64,000 nt of DNA from Pseudarthrobacter sp. fls2-241-R2A-127 (GCF_030209355.1 NZ_JARVSF010000002.1:307097-371096); one strand, 5' to 3'. Shown: positions 25,400-34,384, numbered from the stretch's first letter. Translations and numbers: made by a program. The notes: a model not told the origin generated them from the letters alone.

Positions 25400-25405
25400 A
25401 AGGTA
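25400..25405 (-). promoter_or_regulatory. -10 hexamer TACCTT of the LysR gene
   Basis: TACCTT on the minus strand, six bases before the ATG at 25393, in the 73-base region shared with the divergent transporter. Confidence 0.5.
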
Positions 25406-25466
25406 CATGATTTGCGGTGTTAATCAGCGCTGGTGCTTCATCCACAAGCCTGCCAAAGTATGGGTT

Positions 25467-26471
25467 GTGAACCTGCGCGATTCCCTCCTTGCCGTCCTTG
25501 TTGCCCTGCTGTGGGGCCTGAACTTCGTGGCCATCGACCTCGGACTTCACGCCGGCGGCCACGACTTTCCGCCGCTGCTCTTCGTCGCCATGCGCTTTGT
25601 CCTCGTGGTGTTTCCCTGGATCTTCTTCATCAGGAAACCGGACGTCAGCTGGTCGGCCATTCTCGGGGTGGGACTCTTCATGAGCGCAGGCCAGTTCGGC
25701 CTGCTCTACCTGGCCATGGCACTGGGCATGCCCGCGGGGCTCGCGTCCTTGGTCCTGCAGGCACAGGTCCTGCTGACCGTCCTCCTTGCCGCGGGTTTCC
25801 TGGGAGAACGCCCCAGCCGGCGGCAACTGGCGGGCGTGGTGCTGGGCGTTGCCGGACTCGCCCTCGTGGCAGCGGGGCGCAGTGCCGTGGCACCGTTGCT
25901 GCCGCTCATCATCGTCCTGGCCGCGGCGTTGTCATGGGCCGCCGGAAACGTCGTTGCCCGGAAGGCCAAAGCGGCGTCAGGCCTGGGGCTGGTGGTGTGG
26001 TCCGGGGCCGTGGTCCCACTCCCGCTGGCAATATTGTCCGTGCTGGTGGACGGGCCGGATACGGTGTGGCAGTCGCTGGCCACGCTGCAGGCGCCCACCG
26101 TGCTCAGCGCACTGTACACGGCAATCTTCGCCTCGCTGGTGGGTTACGGAATCTGGAACCGGCTCCTTGCCAGCCACCCGTCGTCGGCCGTTGTGCCCTT
26201 CACGCTGCTGGTCCCGGTGGTGGGAATGAGCACTGCCTGGCTTGTCCTCGCCGAGGTGCCGTCGGCCACGGAACTGGCGGGCGGCCTGCTCCTCCTGGGC
26301 GGCGTCGCGACGGCGGTGCTCACCGGAGCGCGCGGTCGCCGTCAGCGGCGCGGGGCTGAGCCGCTGCCGGACCGGGGTGCCGGTTTGGGCGCCGGGGACG
26401 CGGACGACGACGGGCGCTTGGCTGCCGCTGACGTCCCGCGGGCGGGCGCACGCGAGGCGGACGTCCGCTGA
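25467..26471 (+). CDS. EamA (DMT) family transporter
   Basis: 334 residues with ten predicted helices in two EamA repeats. The first repeat starts LLAVLVALLWGLNFVAIDLG and the second APLLPLIIVLAAALSWAAGN, each with the conserved W-G/N-F or W-A-x-G-N pattern. The domain closes at ELAGGLLLLGGVATAVLTG. The last 50 residues are a hydrophilic Arg/Asp/Gly-rich tail whose coding DNA overlaps the convergent gene by 130 bases. It probably exports an amino acid or metabolite, controlled by the divergent LysR. The GTG start is placed right before the first helix, with CAAAGT seven bases upstream. Confidence 0.82.
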   Translation: MNLRDSLLAVLVALLWGLNFVAIDLGLHAGGHDFPPLLFVAMRFVLVVFPWIFFIRKPDVSWSAILGVGLFMSAGQFGLLYLAMALGMPAGLASLVLQAQVLLTVLLAAGFLGERPSRRQLAGVVLGVAGLALVAAGRSAVAPLLPLIIVLAAALSWAAGNVVARKAKAASGLGLVVWSGAVVPLPLAILSVLVDGPDTVWQSLATLQAPTVLSALYTAIFASLVGYGIWNRLLASHPSSAVVPFTLLVPVVGMSTAWLVLAEVPSATELAGGLLLLGGVATAVLTGARGRRQRRGAEPLPDRGAGLGAGDADDDGRLAAADVPRAGAREADVR

Positions 26472-27094
26472 ACGGTGGACGGCTGGGCGCCGGATGCCTG
26501 CGGCCCGGACCCCTGGCCGACGGTCCGTGTTGCGGCAGCGCGCGGGTTGCGCGCCCCCGGAGCGGGCCGTGGTGACGGGGTGCGCTGCGGTGCCGGGCGT
26601 GCGGGGCCCTGCGCGTTGGACCGGGTACCTGGCCGCGCACCGGACGCCGGGCGCCTGCTGCTTCCGGCCGGCCCGCGGACCGGTGCTGCGCGCCGCCTCC
26701 CCGGCCAGAGCGCGCCCAGTAAGAGGATCCCGAACGTCGCCGCGGCCGCGACCCCGGCGCCCAGGAAGTAGTTGTCCGGGTCGCGGGTGGGCAGCGGCGT
26801 GCCCAGGAACGAGGACTGGTCGTCGTACGCCAGCGTCCAGGTGCTGATGAATGCCAGCGAAAAACCGAGGGCCAGGGCGGTGGCGGCACCTGCTGCGAAC
26901 AAGGCGAAGCGCCGGCGGCGGACCACGATCTCGGCAACCGCCGCCAGGTAGGCCAGCCCCAGGACGCCAATGAAGGCGATGAACACCGGCTCGGCAAGGG
27001 TCATCCCCGTGAGCACCAGCAGCCCGGCGGCGACGACGCCGCAGATCACCGCAAACTTTCCGCTCTTCCCGGTATGGCGCATGTGCTCCATCAT
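26342..27094 (-). CDS. Membrane protein with disordered basic tail
   Basis: 250 residues. Four hydrophobic segments fall in the first 125 residues (AVICGVVAAGLLVLTGMTLA, AFIGVLGLAYLAAVAEIVV, LFAAGAATALALGFSLAFI, and YFLGAGVAAAATFGILLLG). The remaining half is a low-complexity Pro/Ser/Ala/Arg-rich tail (for example PGARNPRAAATRTVGQGSGP), presumably cytoplasmic. The start overlaps the stop of the TetR gene, so it is the last gene of that operon. Its 3' 130 bases are antisense to the end of the EamA gene. I do not recognise a named family. A role with the YhgE/Pip export operon is inferred from position only. Confidence 0.65.
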   Translation of the reverse strand: MMEHMRHTGKSGKFAVICGVVAAGLLVLTGMTLAEPVFIAFIGVLGLAYLAAVAEIVVRRRRFALFAAGAATALALGFSLAFISTWTLAYDDQSSFLGTPLPTRDPDNYFLGAGVAAAATFGILLLGALWPGRRRAAPVRGPAGSSRRPASGARPGTRSNAQGPARPAPQRTPSPRPAPGARNPRAAATRTVGQGSGPQASGAQPSTVQRTSASRAPARGTSAAAKRPSSSASPAPKPAPRSGSGSAPRR

Positions 27095-27735
27095 CCCCGA
27101 GGAGCAGCCTCCTTCAGGACGTAGCCGCGCATGATGGCCATGATTGCTGCAACACTTTGGTCACGGGTGCGCTCAGGATTGTAGGTCTGCCGGTCCAGCC
27201 CCACAACGAAGCAGGCGCCGAAGATGGCGGTCTCCAGGCTGCCCCGGGAAACCGAGTCATCCACCGGATACGCCGCGGCCACGCTTTCGACGGCCTGCGC
27301 GATGACTTCGAGGAGCTCACCCCGCAGGACCGAAAAGGTGCCCTGCCATTCACTGGGGATCCGCCAGTTCTCGCTGACCCAGAGACGGGCGAACGAGGGG
27401 TATTCGGCCATGAAGTCCATGGCCTGGCCGATCATCGCTTCCATGGCCAGCAGCGGGTCCCTCCCGTCGCGCCCGTCAGCGGCGTCAAGCAACCGGGCCT
27501 TGAGGATGTCCACCCCGTGCCGCAGCAACTGGGCGATGAGTTCGGATTTGCTGCCGAAGTTGTAATAGACCGTGCCCTTGGACACCCCGGCCGCGGCGGC
27601 GATCTCATCCACGGTCACGTTGGCCGCCCCGCGTTCGCCGATCAGCTCCATTGAGGCATCGAAGAGTTTCTGGCGCGTGGCGTTGGTCCGGGCAGGCCGG
27701 AGCGCTTTCGCCCCGGCCTGGGGTTCGGTGGTCAT
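27091..27735 (-). CDS. TetR-family repressor of the YhgE operon
   Basis: 214 residues. The N-terminal HTH is NATRQKLFDASMELIGERGA followed by TVDEIAAAAGVSKGTVYYNF and GSKSEL, the standard TetR DNA-binding domain. The helical C-terminal part with a TetR_C-like pattern would bind a ligand. The gene overlaps the stop of the YhgE-like gene (ATGA), and its own end overlaps the next membrane gene. A perfect 16-bp palindrome lies in the operon promoter 2.8 kb upstream, so autorepression of the whole operon is the likely role, relieved by a compound handled by the YhgE protein. Confidence 0.88.
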   Translation of the reverse strand: MTTEPQAGAKALRPARTNATRQKLFDASMELIGERGAANVTVDEIAAAAGVSKGTVYYNFGSKSELIAQLLRHGVDILKARLLDAADGRDGRDPLLAMEAMIGQAMDFMAEYPSFARLWVSENWRIPSEWQGTFSVLRGELLEVIAQAVESVAAAYPVDDSVSRGSLETAIFGACFVVGLDRQTYNPERTRDQSVAAIMAIMRGYVLKEAAPRG

Positions 27736-29768
27736 ACGGCGATCTCCGGTTTCAGCGTCTTGAGTGTCCAGTACTTGTTTTTGCGCACAGCCAGTGTGGA
27801 GAGGGCCGCACCCAAGAGGGTATATCCCAGCAGGCCAACCAGGGTGGGAACAATCATGGACAGATCCGCGCCGTAGATCAGGTGGCGCATGCCGGTCACA
27901 ACGTAGCCCATGGGCAGGACCTGGTGCACCGCATGCAGCGGCTCGGGGGTGGTCTGCCACGGGAAGGTGCCGCCGGAGGACACCAGTTGCAGGACCAGCA
28001 GGATGAGCACCACCAGTTTGCCCGGGGAGCCCAGCAGGGCCACGATCCCTTGGATGAGGGCGCTGAACGCCATGGCCGCGGCCAGCAGGAACAGCCACAT
28101 CAGGACCGGGTGGGCCGGGTTCAGCCCCAGCGCCACATCCACCACCAGGGTCAGCAGGGACGCCTGCACCACCGAGACCAGCAGGAACGGCAGCCAGCCG
28201 CCCAGCGCGATCTTCCACGACGGCGCGTTAGAGGCCAGGGCCCGCTGGGTGATGGGGCGCATTGCCTGGATCAGCATGAAGATCCCGATCCACAGGGCGA
28301 GCGTGAGGAAGAACGGTGCCAGCCCTGCGCCGTAGGAACCGGCCTTGGCCTGGGAGACATTGCTGACCGCCACAGGATCCGCCATCACCTGCGAGAGGTT
28401 GCTCTTTTGGGTGTCGTCGGGGTTGGGGACCTGGCCGGCGCCCTTTCCGATCTCATCAGCCAAGGTACGCGAACCCGTGGCGGCCTGCCCTGCGCCATCG
28501 GCGAGTTGGGCGGCGCCGGTATCCACCTTCCGCGCCCCGTCAGCCAGGCCCGCGGCGCCGTCGACGGCGGACTGCTCACCGGTTGCCAGCGCTGCGGCAC
28601 CTGTATGCAGCTGGTTCGCCCCGGCCGAGGCCTGCCCGATCGCGTCCTTCAGCGCAGGCATTCCGGCGGCCAGCTGCGCTGCCCCGACGCTGACGGCCTG
28701 GGATCCGTCGGCCAGCTGCTGGACCTGTCCGGCGTCTGTCTGGATTTTGGCCTTGGCCGCGGCCACGGGGCCGGACGCTGCGGCGGCATCGAAATCAGCC
28801 AGCACTTTGTCGGCCTGTTCCTGGGTGAGGACGCCCGAGGCGACCAGCCTGCTGTTGGACTCCACCACCCGGGCCCGCAGGCCCTGGTCCGCTGCATCCA
28901 GCTGGGCCACCACGTCCTGCACCTTGGTATTGAGCTGGGCATTGCCGGCAGCCACCTGGGCCGCGCCGGAGGCGAGCGTCTGGGTATCGGTGGGCAGCGT
29001 GGCGGTCTTGTCCTTCAGCGTGGACAACCCGGTGCTGAGCTGCCCCGCGCCGTCGGTCAGCTGGTTGGCGCCGTCCCTCAGCTTCAGCTGGCCGGCGTAC
29101 AACTGGTCGGCGCCGCTGCTCAAGGCGGTCGTGCCTTCGTGGAGGGTGACCGTGCCGTCCCTGAGCGTGGCCACGCCGTCGGCCAGCTGGTTGGCGCCGT
29201 CCGCGGCCTGGACCATCTTGCTGTGGATGGTGCCGAAGCCGGTCAGCAACTGGTTGGCCGTCTCCTCACCCACCTCTTTGGCCACCGTGGTGTGGACTGC
29301 CGTGGTCAGTTTGTCCACGATGGTGCTCAGGAGGTAGTTGTTGGCATCGTTCGTGGTGACGTTCAGCATGGCCTGGCTCGCGGAATCAAAGCTGCCCGGC
29401 GAGACCAGGTTTGCCGAGAAATCCTTGGGGATCTTCAGGGCAAAGGCGTACTGGCCGCTGCTGACTCCCGCGTCGGCCTCAGCGGAGCTGGCCACCGGAA
29501 CCCAGTGGAACACGTTCCCTTCCACCAGGCTGTCGGCCACCTTGGTGCCGGCCTCCAGCCGGCTGCCGTCTGCAGCGGTGGCGCCCGAGTCCTCCACCAC
29601 CAGGGCGGCGTCGAGGTTGTTGAGGTGGCCGTAGGGATCCCAGTTCGCATACAGGTACACCGCACCGTAGAGCAGCGGGACCATGCTCAGCGCCAGGATG
29701 GTCAGCTTGGGCAGCAGACCGCCGGTCATGCGCTTGAGTTCGGAGCGGGCCAGCCGCAGGACAGTCAC
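27732..29768 (-). CDS. YhgE/Pip-domain membrane protein
   Basis: 678 residues. One N-terminal helix (LTILALSMVPLLYGAVYLYA) is followed by a large extracytoplasmic region, then five helices at the C-terminus from AGLAPFFLTLALWIGIFMLI onward, the ABC-2-like topology of YhgE/Pip proteins. The outside region contains many tape-like heptad or 7-to-14-residue repeats (QLADGVATLRDG, ALSSGADQLYAG, QLTDGAGQLSTG), predicting a long coiled coil. Homologues include phage infection protein Pip and the ESX/type VII-associated EsaA. Lipid, toxin or drug export is possible. The GTG start overlaps the stop of the degenerate ATPase gene (GTGA). Confidence 0.85.
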   Translation of the reverse strand: MTVLRLARSELKRMTGGLLPKLTILALSMVPLLYGAVYLYANWDPYGHLNNLDAALVVEDSGATAADGSRLEAGTKVADSLVEGNVFHWVPVASSAEADAGVSSGQYAFALKIPKDFSANLVSPGSFDSASQAMLNVTTNDANNYLLSTIVDKLTTAVHTTVAKEVGEETANQLLTGFGTIHSKMVQAADGANQLADGVATLRDGTVTLHEGTTALSSGADQLYAGQLKLRDGANQLTDGAGQLSTGLSTLKDKTATLPTDTQTLASGAAQVAAGNAQLNTKVQDVVAQLDAADQGLRARVVESNSRLVASGVLTQEQADKVLADFDAAAASGPVAAAKAKIQTDAGQVQQLADGSQAVSVGAAQLAAGMPALKDAIGQASAGANQLHTGAAALATGEQSAVDGAAGLADGARKVDTGAAQLADGAGQAATGSRTLADEIGKGAGQVPNPDDTQKSNLSQVMADPVAVSNVSQAKAGSYGAGLAPFFLTLALWIGIFMLIQAMRPITQRALASNAPSWKIALGGWLPFLLVSVVQASLLTLVVDVALGLNPAHPVLMWLFLLAAAMAFSALIQGIVALLGSPGKLVVLILLVLQLVSSGGTFPWQTTPEPLHAVHQVLPMGYVVTGMRHLIYGADLSMIVPTLVGLLGYTLLGAALSTLAVRKNKYWTLKTLKPEIAV

Positions 29769-30514
29769 TTGGCAACCTCGGTTTCGAGTTCGGTTTCCTG
29801 GTCTTCCCGGCCAGGCGAGGACTCCGCTGAGTGCTTGCCGGCCGGGGCTTCGGGCGCGGGTTCCGGCGCCGGTTCGGTGGCGGGTTCAGGCGCCTCGTTG
29901 CCGATGTGGGCAACCGGCCCGTCCCACGAGGCGGGGACGGCACTGACGGCCGCTACGACGGCGAGCGGCCGCCCGGCGTCGTACGCCAACTCCTGGAGCC
30001 GCGGTAGCCAGGTGAGTTCATCCGCGCTGTGCCGGTCCGGGGAATCGACCACCAGCAGGTCGGTGCGCGGGTTGGCCAGGGCCAGCGCCGTCAGCAGCTC
30101 AAGCCGCCGCCGGGGCTCGAGCTGTTCGGTCCACAGGTCCGCGATGTCCTCGAACCGGTTGACCTTGAGCCAAGGCCGGCTGAGCAGGGCGCCACGGTAG
30201 CGGCGGGGGATCAGGGCCAGGTCCTCGGTGACCAGGTCGCGGACGCTGAGGTGTTCCTCCGGTTCATTGACGCCGGGGGAGTCCACCAGTGCCGCGGCGA
30301 GCCGGAGCTGCTTGGTCCGGGGGTTGTCGTCCCAGCTCAGCTGTCCGCCGCCGGTGGCTTTCATCCTGCCGCTGAGCAGGAGCGAAAGCGCGGTGCGCTG
30401 GTCCTGGCGGTCGCCGGCAACGAGCAGCAGCCCGCCGCGGGCAGCCGTCAGCGACGTGGCGGGAAGCAGCGGATCCCGGCGTCCTTTGGCCTGGAGCTGG
30501 TGTGCTGAGAGCAA
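29765..30514 (-). CDS. Degenerate ABC-type ATPase-like protein
   Basis: 249 residues. The order of motifs is that of an ABC ATPase, but each is altered. Walker A reads LLLVAGDRQDQRTALSLLL in place of GxxGxGKST; the signature region is EPRRRLELLTALALA; and Walker B is LLVVDSPDRHSADEL, with Ser where the catalytic Glu stands. ATP hydrolysis is unlikely. The last 45 residues are Glu/Pro/Ala-rich. A TTG start is chosen because GAAAGG lies six bases before it; an upstream extension to 30556 would cover the promoter -10 region. It is the first gene of the TetR-controlled operon and could be a regulatory partner of the YhgE protein. Confidence 0.65.
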   Translation of the reverse strand: MLSAHQLQAKGRRDPLLPATSLTAARGGLLLVAGDRQDQRTALSLLLSGRMKATGGGQLSWDDNPRTKQLRLAAALVDSPGVNEPEEHLSVRDLVTEDLALIPRRYRGALLSRPWLKVNRFEDIADLWTEQLEPRRRLELLTALALANPRTDLLVVDSPDRHSADELTWLPRLQELAYDAGRPLAVVAAVSAVPASWDGPVAHIGNEAPEPATEPAPEPAPEAPAGKHSAESSPGREDQETELETEVAK

Positions 30515-30545
30515 GGTTTGCCTTTCGCAGAAGAAGTCTGCATCA

Positions 30546-30574
30546 AGACTAACCAAACTGACCGGTCAGTTCAA
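30546..30574 (-). promoter_or_regulatory. Operon promoter with TetR operator in the spacer
   Basis: On the minus strand: -35 TTGAAC (30569-30574), a 17-base spacer and -10 TAGTCT (30546-30551). The spacer and part of the -35 are occupied by the perfect palindrome AACTGACCGGTCAGTT (30556-30571). A bound TetR dimer would block polymerase directly. Confidence 0.8.
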
Positions 30575-30581
30575 ATAAGGG

Positions 30582-32036
30582 TCACAGGCCGTACTTCTCC
30601 AGCAGCCTCAGCCAGACCTCACTGATGGTGGGATAGGAAGGGACCGCATGCCAGAGCCGGTCCAGCGGAACTTCGCCCACTACTGCCACCGTGGCCGCGT
30701 GGAGCAGCTCGGCTACGTCCGGCCCGGCGAAGGTGGCGCCCAGGAGGACCTTCCGGTCTTCGTCCACCACCAACTGTGCCCACCCCTCATAGTTCTCCGA
30801 GTGCAGGGAGGAGCCGGCCACCTGGATGGGCAGCTCCACGGAGGAGGCGTTGTAGCCGTCCTTCCTGGCGGTCGCCAGCGTGGGCCCCACACTGGCCAGT
30901 TCGGGATCGGTGAAGACGACGCTGGGCACCGCGTGCTGGTTGGCAGTCTGGGCGTACCGGGTCCAGTCGCCCGGGGCTCCCTTGAGGTCGCCCTTGGCCC
31001 GGGCGGCAATGGCGTCGCCGGTGGCGCGGGCCTCGTACTTGCCCTGGTGGGTGAAGAGGTTCTTGCCCGCGGCGTCCCCCACTGCATACAGCCAGTCGTC
31101 GTCGCCCGGGGTGCCTTCCACGAGGCCCGTGGTGTCCGTGGACAGGCTCAGGTGCCCCGATTCGCCCGGCTCGAAGCCGACGCTTTCCAGGCCCAGGCCT
31201 TCGAGGGCGGGGTGCCGGCCGGTGGAGACCAGTACCTTCTCGGCCGTCACGGTGGTTCCGTCACCCAGGCTGAGGGTGAGCGTCCCGTCGTCGTTCGCGG
31301 CGATCCGTTCAGTGGCCGTGTGCAGCCGGAGGTTGACGCCGTCTGCCCGCAACCCCGCCGCGACCAGCGACGCCGCTTCCTCGGGGAATGTGCCAAGCAG
31401 GCCGCTGCGCGCCACCAAGGTAACGCTTGAGCCCAGGCGGGCAAAGGCCTGTGCCAGCTCCGTTCCGGCCACGCCGCCGCCCAGGACAATGAGGCGCTCC
31501 GGAATCTCGCTTGCCGACGTCGCTTCCCGGGTGCCCCAAACCTGCACGTCCTCCAGTCCCTCGATGGGAGGGTTGTTGGGGGTCGATCCGGTGGCCAGGA
31601 CCACCGCATGCCGGGCCCGCAGCAGGTGTTGCGCCCCGTCCAGGCCTGCCACCTCCACCGTCTTGGGCCCGGTCAGCCAGCCATGGCCGCGCACCAGGTC
31701 GATGCCGGTGTCCTCAGCCCAGGTGACCTGGCTGTCGTCCTGCCAGTTGGAGGTGAAGTAGTTGCGGCGTGCCAGGACGGCGGCGGCGTCGAGGGTTCGG
31801 GTGACGGCTTCCTTGGCTCCGGGAGTGGTCTGCGCCCCATGCAGGGCGGTGCCAGGCCGGAGGAGCGCCTTGGACGGCATGCACGCCCAGTACGAGCATT
31901 CACCGCCAACGAGTTCCGCCTCCACCATGACGGCGGTGAGGTCCGCTTGGACCACACGGCCCGCCACGTTTTCTCCAACGGCGCCTGCGCCGATCACAAC
32001 AACATCAAATTCGCGCTCAGCGGCCTCGGGCATCAT
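30582..32036 (-). CDS. Flavin disulfide reductase (dihydrolipoamide dehydrogenase/mercuric reductase-like)
   Basis: 484 residues. FAD site VVVIGAGAVGENVAGRV; redox-active disulfide GGECSYWACMPSKALLRP with the C-x4-C spacing; second dinucleotide fold LIVLGGGVAGTELAQAFARLG; LYAVGDAAG at the flavin; and the dimerisation domain ending HAVPSYPTISEVWLRLLEKYG, with the His and Glu that activate the thiols. It reduces a disulfide or related substrate with NAD(P)H. It is not beside pyruvate dehydrogenase genes, so a specialised reductase is likely. The ATG at 32036 is chosen because TAGGCT ends six bases before it; a GTG two codons upstream is also open. Confidence 0.85.
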   Translation of the reverse strand: MMPEAAEREFDVVVIGAGAVGENVAGRVVQADLTAVMVEAELVGGECSYWACMPSKALLRPGTALHGAQTTPGAKEAVTRTLDAAAVLARRNYFTSNWQDDSQVTWAEDTGIDLVRGHGWLTGPKTVEVAGLDGAQHLLRARHAVVLATGSTPNNPPIEGLEDVQVWGTREATSASEIPERLIVLGGGVAGTELAQAFARLGSSVTLVARSGLLGTFPEEAASLVAAGLRADGVNLRLHTATERIAANDDGTLTLSLGDGTTVTAEKVLVSTGRHPALEGLGLESVGFEPGESGHLSLSTDTTGLVEGTPGDDDWLYAVGDAAGKNLFTHQGKYEARATGDAIAARAKGDLKGAPGDWTRYAQTANQHAVPSVVFTDPELASVGPTLATARKDGYNASSVELPIQVAGSSLHSENYEGWAQLVVDEDRKVLLGATFAGPDVAELLHAATVAVVGEVPLDRLWHAVPSYPTISEVWLRLLEKYGL

Positions 32037-32042
32037 GTGCAC

Positions 32043-32048
32043 AGCCTA
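32043..32048 (-). promoter_or_regulatory. -10 hexamer TAGGCT of the flavin reductase gene
   Basis: TAGGCT on the minus strand, six bases before the ATG at 32036. Confidence 0.5.
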
Positions 32049-32075
32049 GCCGGGCCGGAGCGGCGGGACAGCACG

Positions 32076-32113
32076 AAAAAGGTCCGCACCGGCGAACCGG
32101 TGCGGACCTTTTT
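32076..32113 (-). terminator. Terminator of tRNA-Arg(ACG)
   Basis: AAAAAGGTCCGCACCGG pairs with CCGGTGCGGACCTTTTT around CGAA. It starts three bases after the tRNA end and has a T-run on the minus strand. Confidence 0.9.
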
Positions 32114-32115
32114 GG

Positions 32116-32189
<74 letters not shown>

Positions 32190-32289
32190 ATTCCGTGTTC
32201 CGGGAGAAGAACCGCTCTCCCCGAACCTCGAATTACTTTACGCGAGCCGGGGCCGTAGTGCCAAATCGAAACGCTTGTAATCTCCGCAA

Positions 32290-32303
32290 CTAGACCGGTC
32301 TAG
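32290..32303. promoter_or_regulatory. 14-bp palindrome upstream of pckG
   Basis: CTAGACCGGTCTAG is perfectly symmetrical. Its central GACCGGTC is shared with the TetR operator at 30556-30571. It sits 164 bases before the pckG start. Confidence 0.5.
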
Positions 32304-32317
32304 GTGACCTTAGTCAC
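32304..32317 (+). promoter_or_regulatory. CRP/GlxR-type site upstream of pckG
   Basis: GTGA-N6-TCAC (GTGACCTTAGTCAC) matches the core of cAMP-receptor-protein family sites (TGTGA-N6-TCACA). CRP-family control of gluconeogenesis is known in actinobacteria (GlxR). It abuts the palindrome at 32290-32303. Confidence 0.5.
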
Positions 32318-32466
32318 TTAATCGGCGTTTTTGCCGCAACAATTCCTTGATTTTCCGCGGAATTCACTTTTCGTGACCGGAGATGTCAGTCAAGCTCCCC
32401 AAAAACTCCAGTGGTCCGGACCATAGCATTTAGGACACACCGATGAACCCGAGGAAGGGAACTGCA

Positions 32467-34293
32467 ATGGGCGATCTGGCGCAGAAGCCGCTGCTTGAGA
32501 AAGCACCCACCACACATGCCGGCTTGCTGGCATGGGTCGAAGAGGTTGCTGAGCTTACGCAGCCGGACCGCATTTACTGGGTTGACGGGTCGGAAGAGGA
32601 AAACACCCGCCTTACCGACGAGCTTGTCGCTGCCGGAACCCTCACGCGCCTCAACCACGACCTGTTCCCGAATTCCTTCGCCGCGTTCTCAGATCCCGCC
32701 GACGTGGCCCGCGTCGAGGAACAGACCTTCATCTGCTCGGAAAACAGGCGTGACGCCGGCTTCACCAACAACTGGATGGACCCGCGCGAGATGAAGGACA
32801 AGCTGCGCGGGCTCTTCGCCGGTTCCATGCGTGGCCGCACCATGTACGTCATCCCGTTCGTCATGGGCCACCTGGATGCCGAGGACCCCAAGTTCGGCGT
32901 GGAAATCACCGACAGCGCCTACGTCGTCGCCTCCATGCGCATCATGGCCCGCATCGGCACGGATGTCCTGAACCGGATCACCGAGACCAACGCCTTCTTC
33001 GTCCCGGCCCTGCACTCCCTGGGCGCTCCGTTGGTGCCGGGCCAGGATGACGTCCCGTGGCCGTGCAACCCGGACAAGTGGATCGTCCACTTCCCCGAAG
33101 AGCGCTCCATCTGGTCCTTCGGTTCCGGCTACGGCGGAAACGCGCTGTTGGGCAAGAAGTGCTACGCCCTGCGCATCGCCTCCGTGATGGCCCGCGACGA
33201 AGGCTGGCTGGCCGAGCACATGCTTATCCTCAAGCTGACCTCGCCCGAGCAGAAGACGTACTACATCTCCGCGGCCTTCCCCTCCGCCTGCGGCAAGACC
33301 AACCTCGCCCTGCTGGATCCCACCATCAAGGGCTGGAAGGTCGAAACCCTCGGTGACGACATCACGTGGATGCGGTTCGGCAAGGAAGGCGAGCTGCGCG
33401 CCGTCAACCCCGAGGCCGGCCTCTTCGGCGTCGCACCCGGCACCGGCTGGGGCACCAACCCCAACGCCATGCGGGCCATCGCCAAGGGCAGCAGCATCTT
33501 CACCAACGTGGCCCTGACCGACGACGGCGGCGTGTGGTGGGAGGGCATGACGGACGAGGTGCCCGCACACCTGACCGACTGGCAGGGCAACTCCTGGACG
33601 CCGGATTCGGACAAGCCCGCAGCGCACCCGAACTCCCGTTTCTGCACCCCGATCGACCAGATCGACATGCTGGCCGAGGAATACTTCAGCCCCGACGGCG
33701 TGGAGCTCTCCGCGATCCTGTTCGGCGGCCGCCGGAAGACCACCATTCCCCTGGTCACCGAGGCCCGCAGCTGGTCCAACGGCATCTTCATGGGCTCCAC
33801 CCTGTCCTCGGAAACCACCGCCGCCGCTGCCGGCGCGGTGGGTGTGGTCCGGCGCGACCCCATGGCCATGCTGCCCTTCATCGGCTACGACGCAGGCGAC
33901 TACCTGAACCACTGGGTCAACCTCTCCGCCAAGGCAAACCCGGAGCGCCTGCCCAAGATCTTCCTGGTCAACTGGTTCCGCCGGAACTCCGAAGGCGGCT
34001 TCGCCTGGCCTGGATTCGGCGACAATGCCCGCGTGCTCAAATGGGCCATCGAGCGACTGGAAGGCACGGCAGACGCCGTCGAAACCCCCATCGGCTACGT
34101 GCCCACCGGCGAGGCCATCGACCTCGAGGGCTTGGACATGACGGCCGCGCAGGTCGAGGAAGCCGTCAAGGTTGACCCCGCCGAATGGGCCACCGAGCTG
34201 GCCTCCATCGAAGACTGGTTCGCCAACTTCGGCGGCTCTCTGCCCGAAGCCCTGCAGTCCGAGCTGGCAGGCCTGAAGGGCCGCCTCTCCTAA
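32467..34293 (+). CDS. pckG: Phosphoenolpyruvate carboxykinase (GTP)
   Basis: 608 residues, the usual length for the GTP enzyme. The P-loop-like kinase motif is [15 protein letters not shown], metal and oxaloacetate residues lie in [20 protein letters not shown], and the guanine pocket in [19 protein letters not shown]. It converts oxaloacetate and GTP to phosphoenolpyruvate, the entry step of gluconeogenesis. The ATG at 32467 is preferred over the one at 32443 because GAGGAAGGGA precedes it and TAGCAT (32424-32429) gives a plausible -10, with a short leader. Upstream lie a CRP-type site and a palindrome; downstream a strong terminator. Confidence 0.95.
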   Translation: MGDLAQKPLLEKAPTTHAGLLAWVEEVAELTQPDRIYWVDGSEEENTRLTDELVAAGTLTRLNHDLFPNSFAAFSDPADVARVEEQTFICSENRRDAGFTNNWMDPREMKDKLRGLFAGSMRGRTMYVIPFVMGHLDAEDPKFGVEITDSAYVVASMRIMARIGTDVLNRITETNAFFVPALHSLGAPLVPGQDDVPWPCNPDKWIVHFPEERSIWSFGSGYGGNALLGKKCYALRIASVMARDEGWLAEHMLILKLTSPEQKTYYISAAFPSACGKTNLALLDPTIKGWKVETLGDDITWMRFGKEGELRAVNPEAGLFGVAPGTGWGTNPNAMRAIAKGSSIFTNVALTDDGGVWWEGMTDEVPAHLTDWQGNSWTPDSDKPAAHPNSRFCTPIDQIDMLAEEYFSPDGVELSAILFGGRRKTTIPLVTEARSWSNGIFMGSTLSSETTAAAAGAVGVVRRDPMAMLPFIGYDAGDYLNHWVNLSAKANPERLPKIFLVNWFRRNSEGGFAWPGFGDNARVLKWAIERLEGTADAVETPIGYVPTGEAIDLEGLDMTAAQVEEAVKVDPAEWATELASIEDWFANFGGSLPEALQSELAGLKGRLS

Positions 34294-34310
34294 GCACCAC
34301 CGCCTGAAGC

Positions 34311-34361
34311 ACGACGACGGCCCCGCACCTTTTCGAAAAGGTGCGGGGCCGTCGTCGTTTG
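34311..34361. terminator. Bidirectional terminator between pckG and hmp
   Basis: An almost uninterrupted palindrome: ACGACGACGGCCCCGCACC, then TTTTCGAAAA, then the exact complement, followed by a T on the pckG side. It separates convergent genes. Confidence 0.85.
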
Positions 34362-34384
34362 TCCAGCCGCCAACGGATGCCTTG

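Noticed and set aside
27736..28218. Upstream extension of the TetR gene
   Set aside because: It runs inside the YhgE-like gene. The TetR-typical start and the ATGA overlap define the ATG at 27735.
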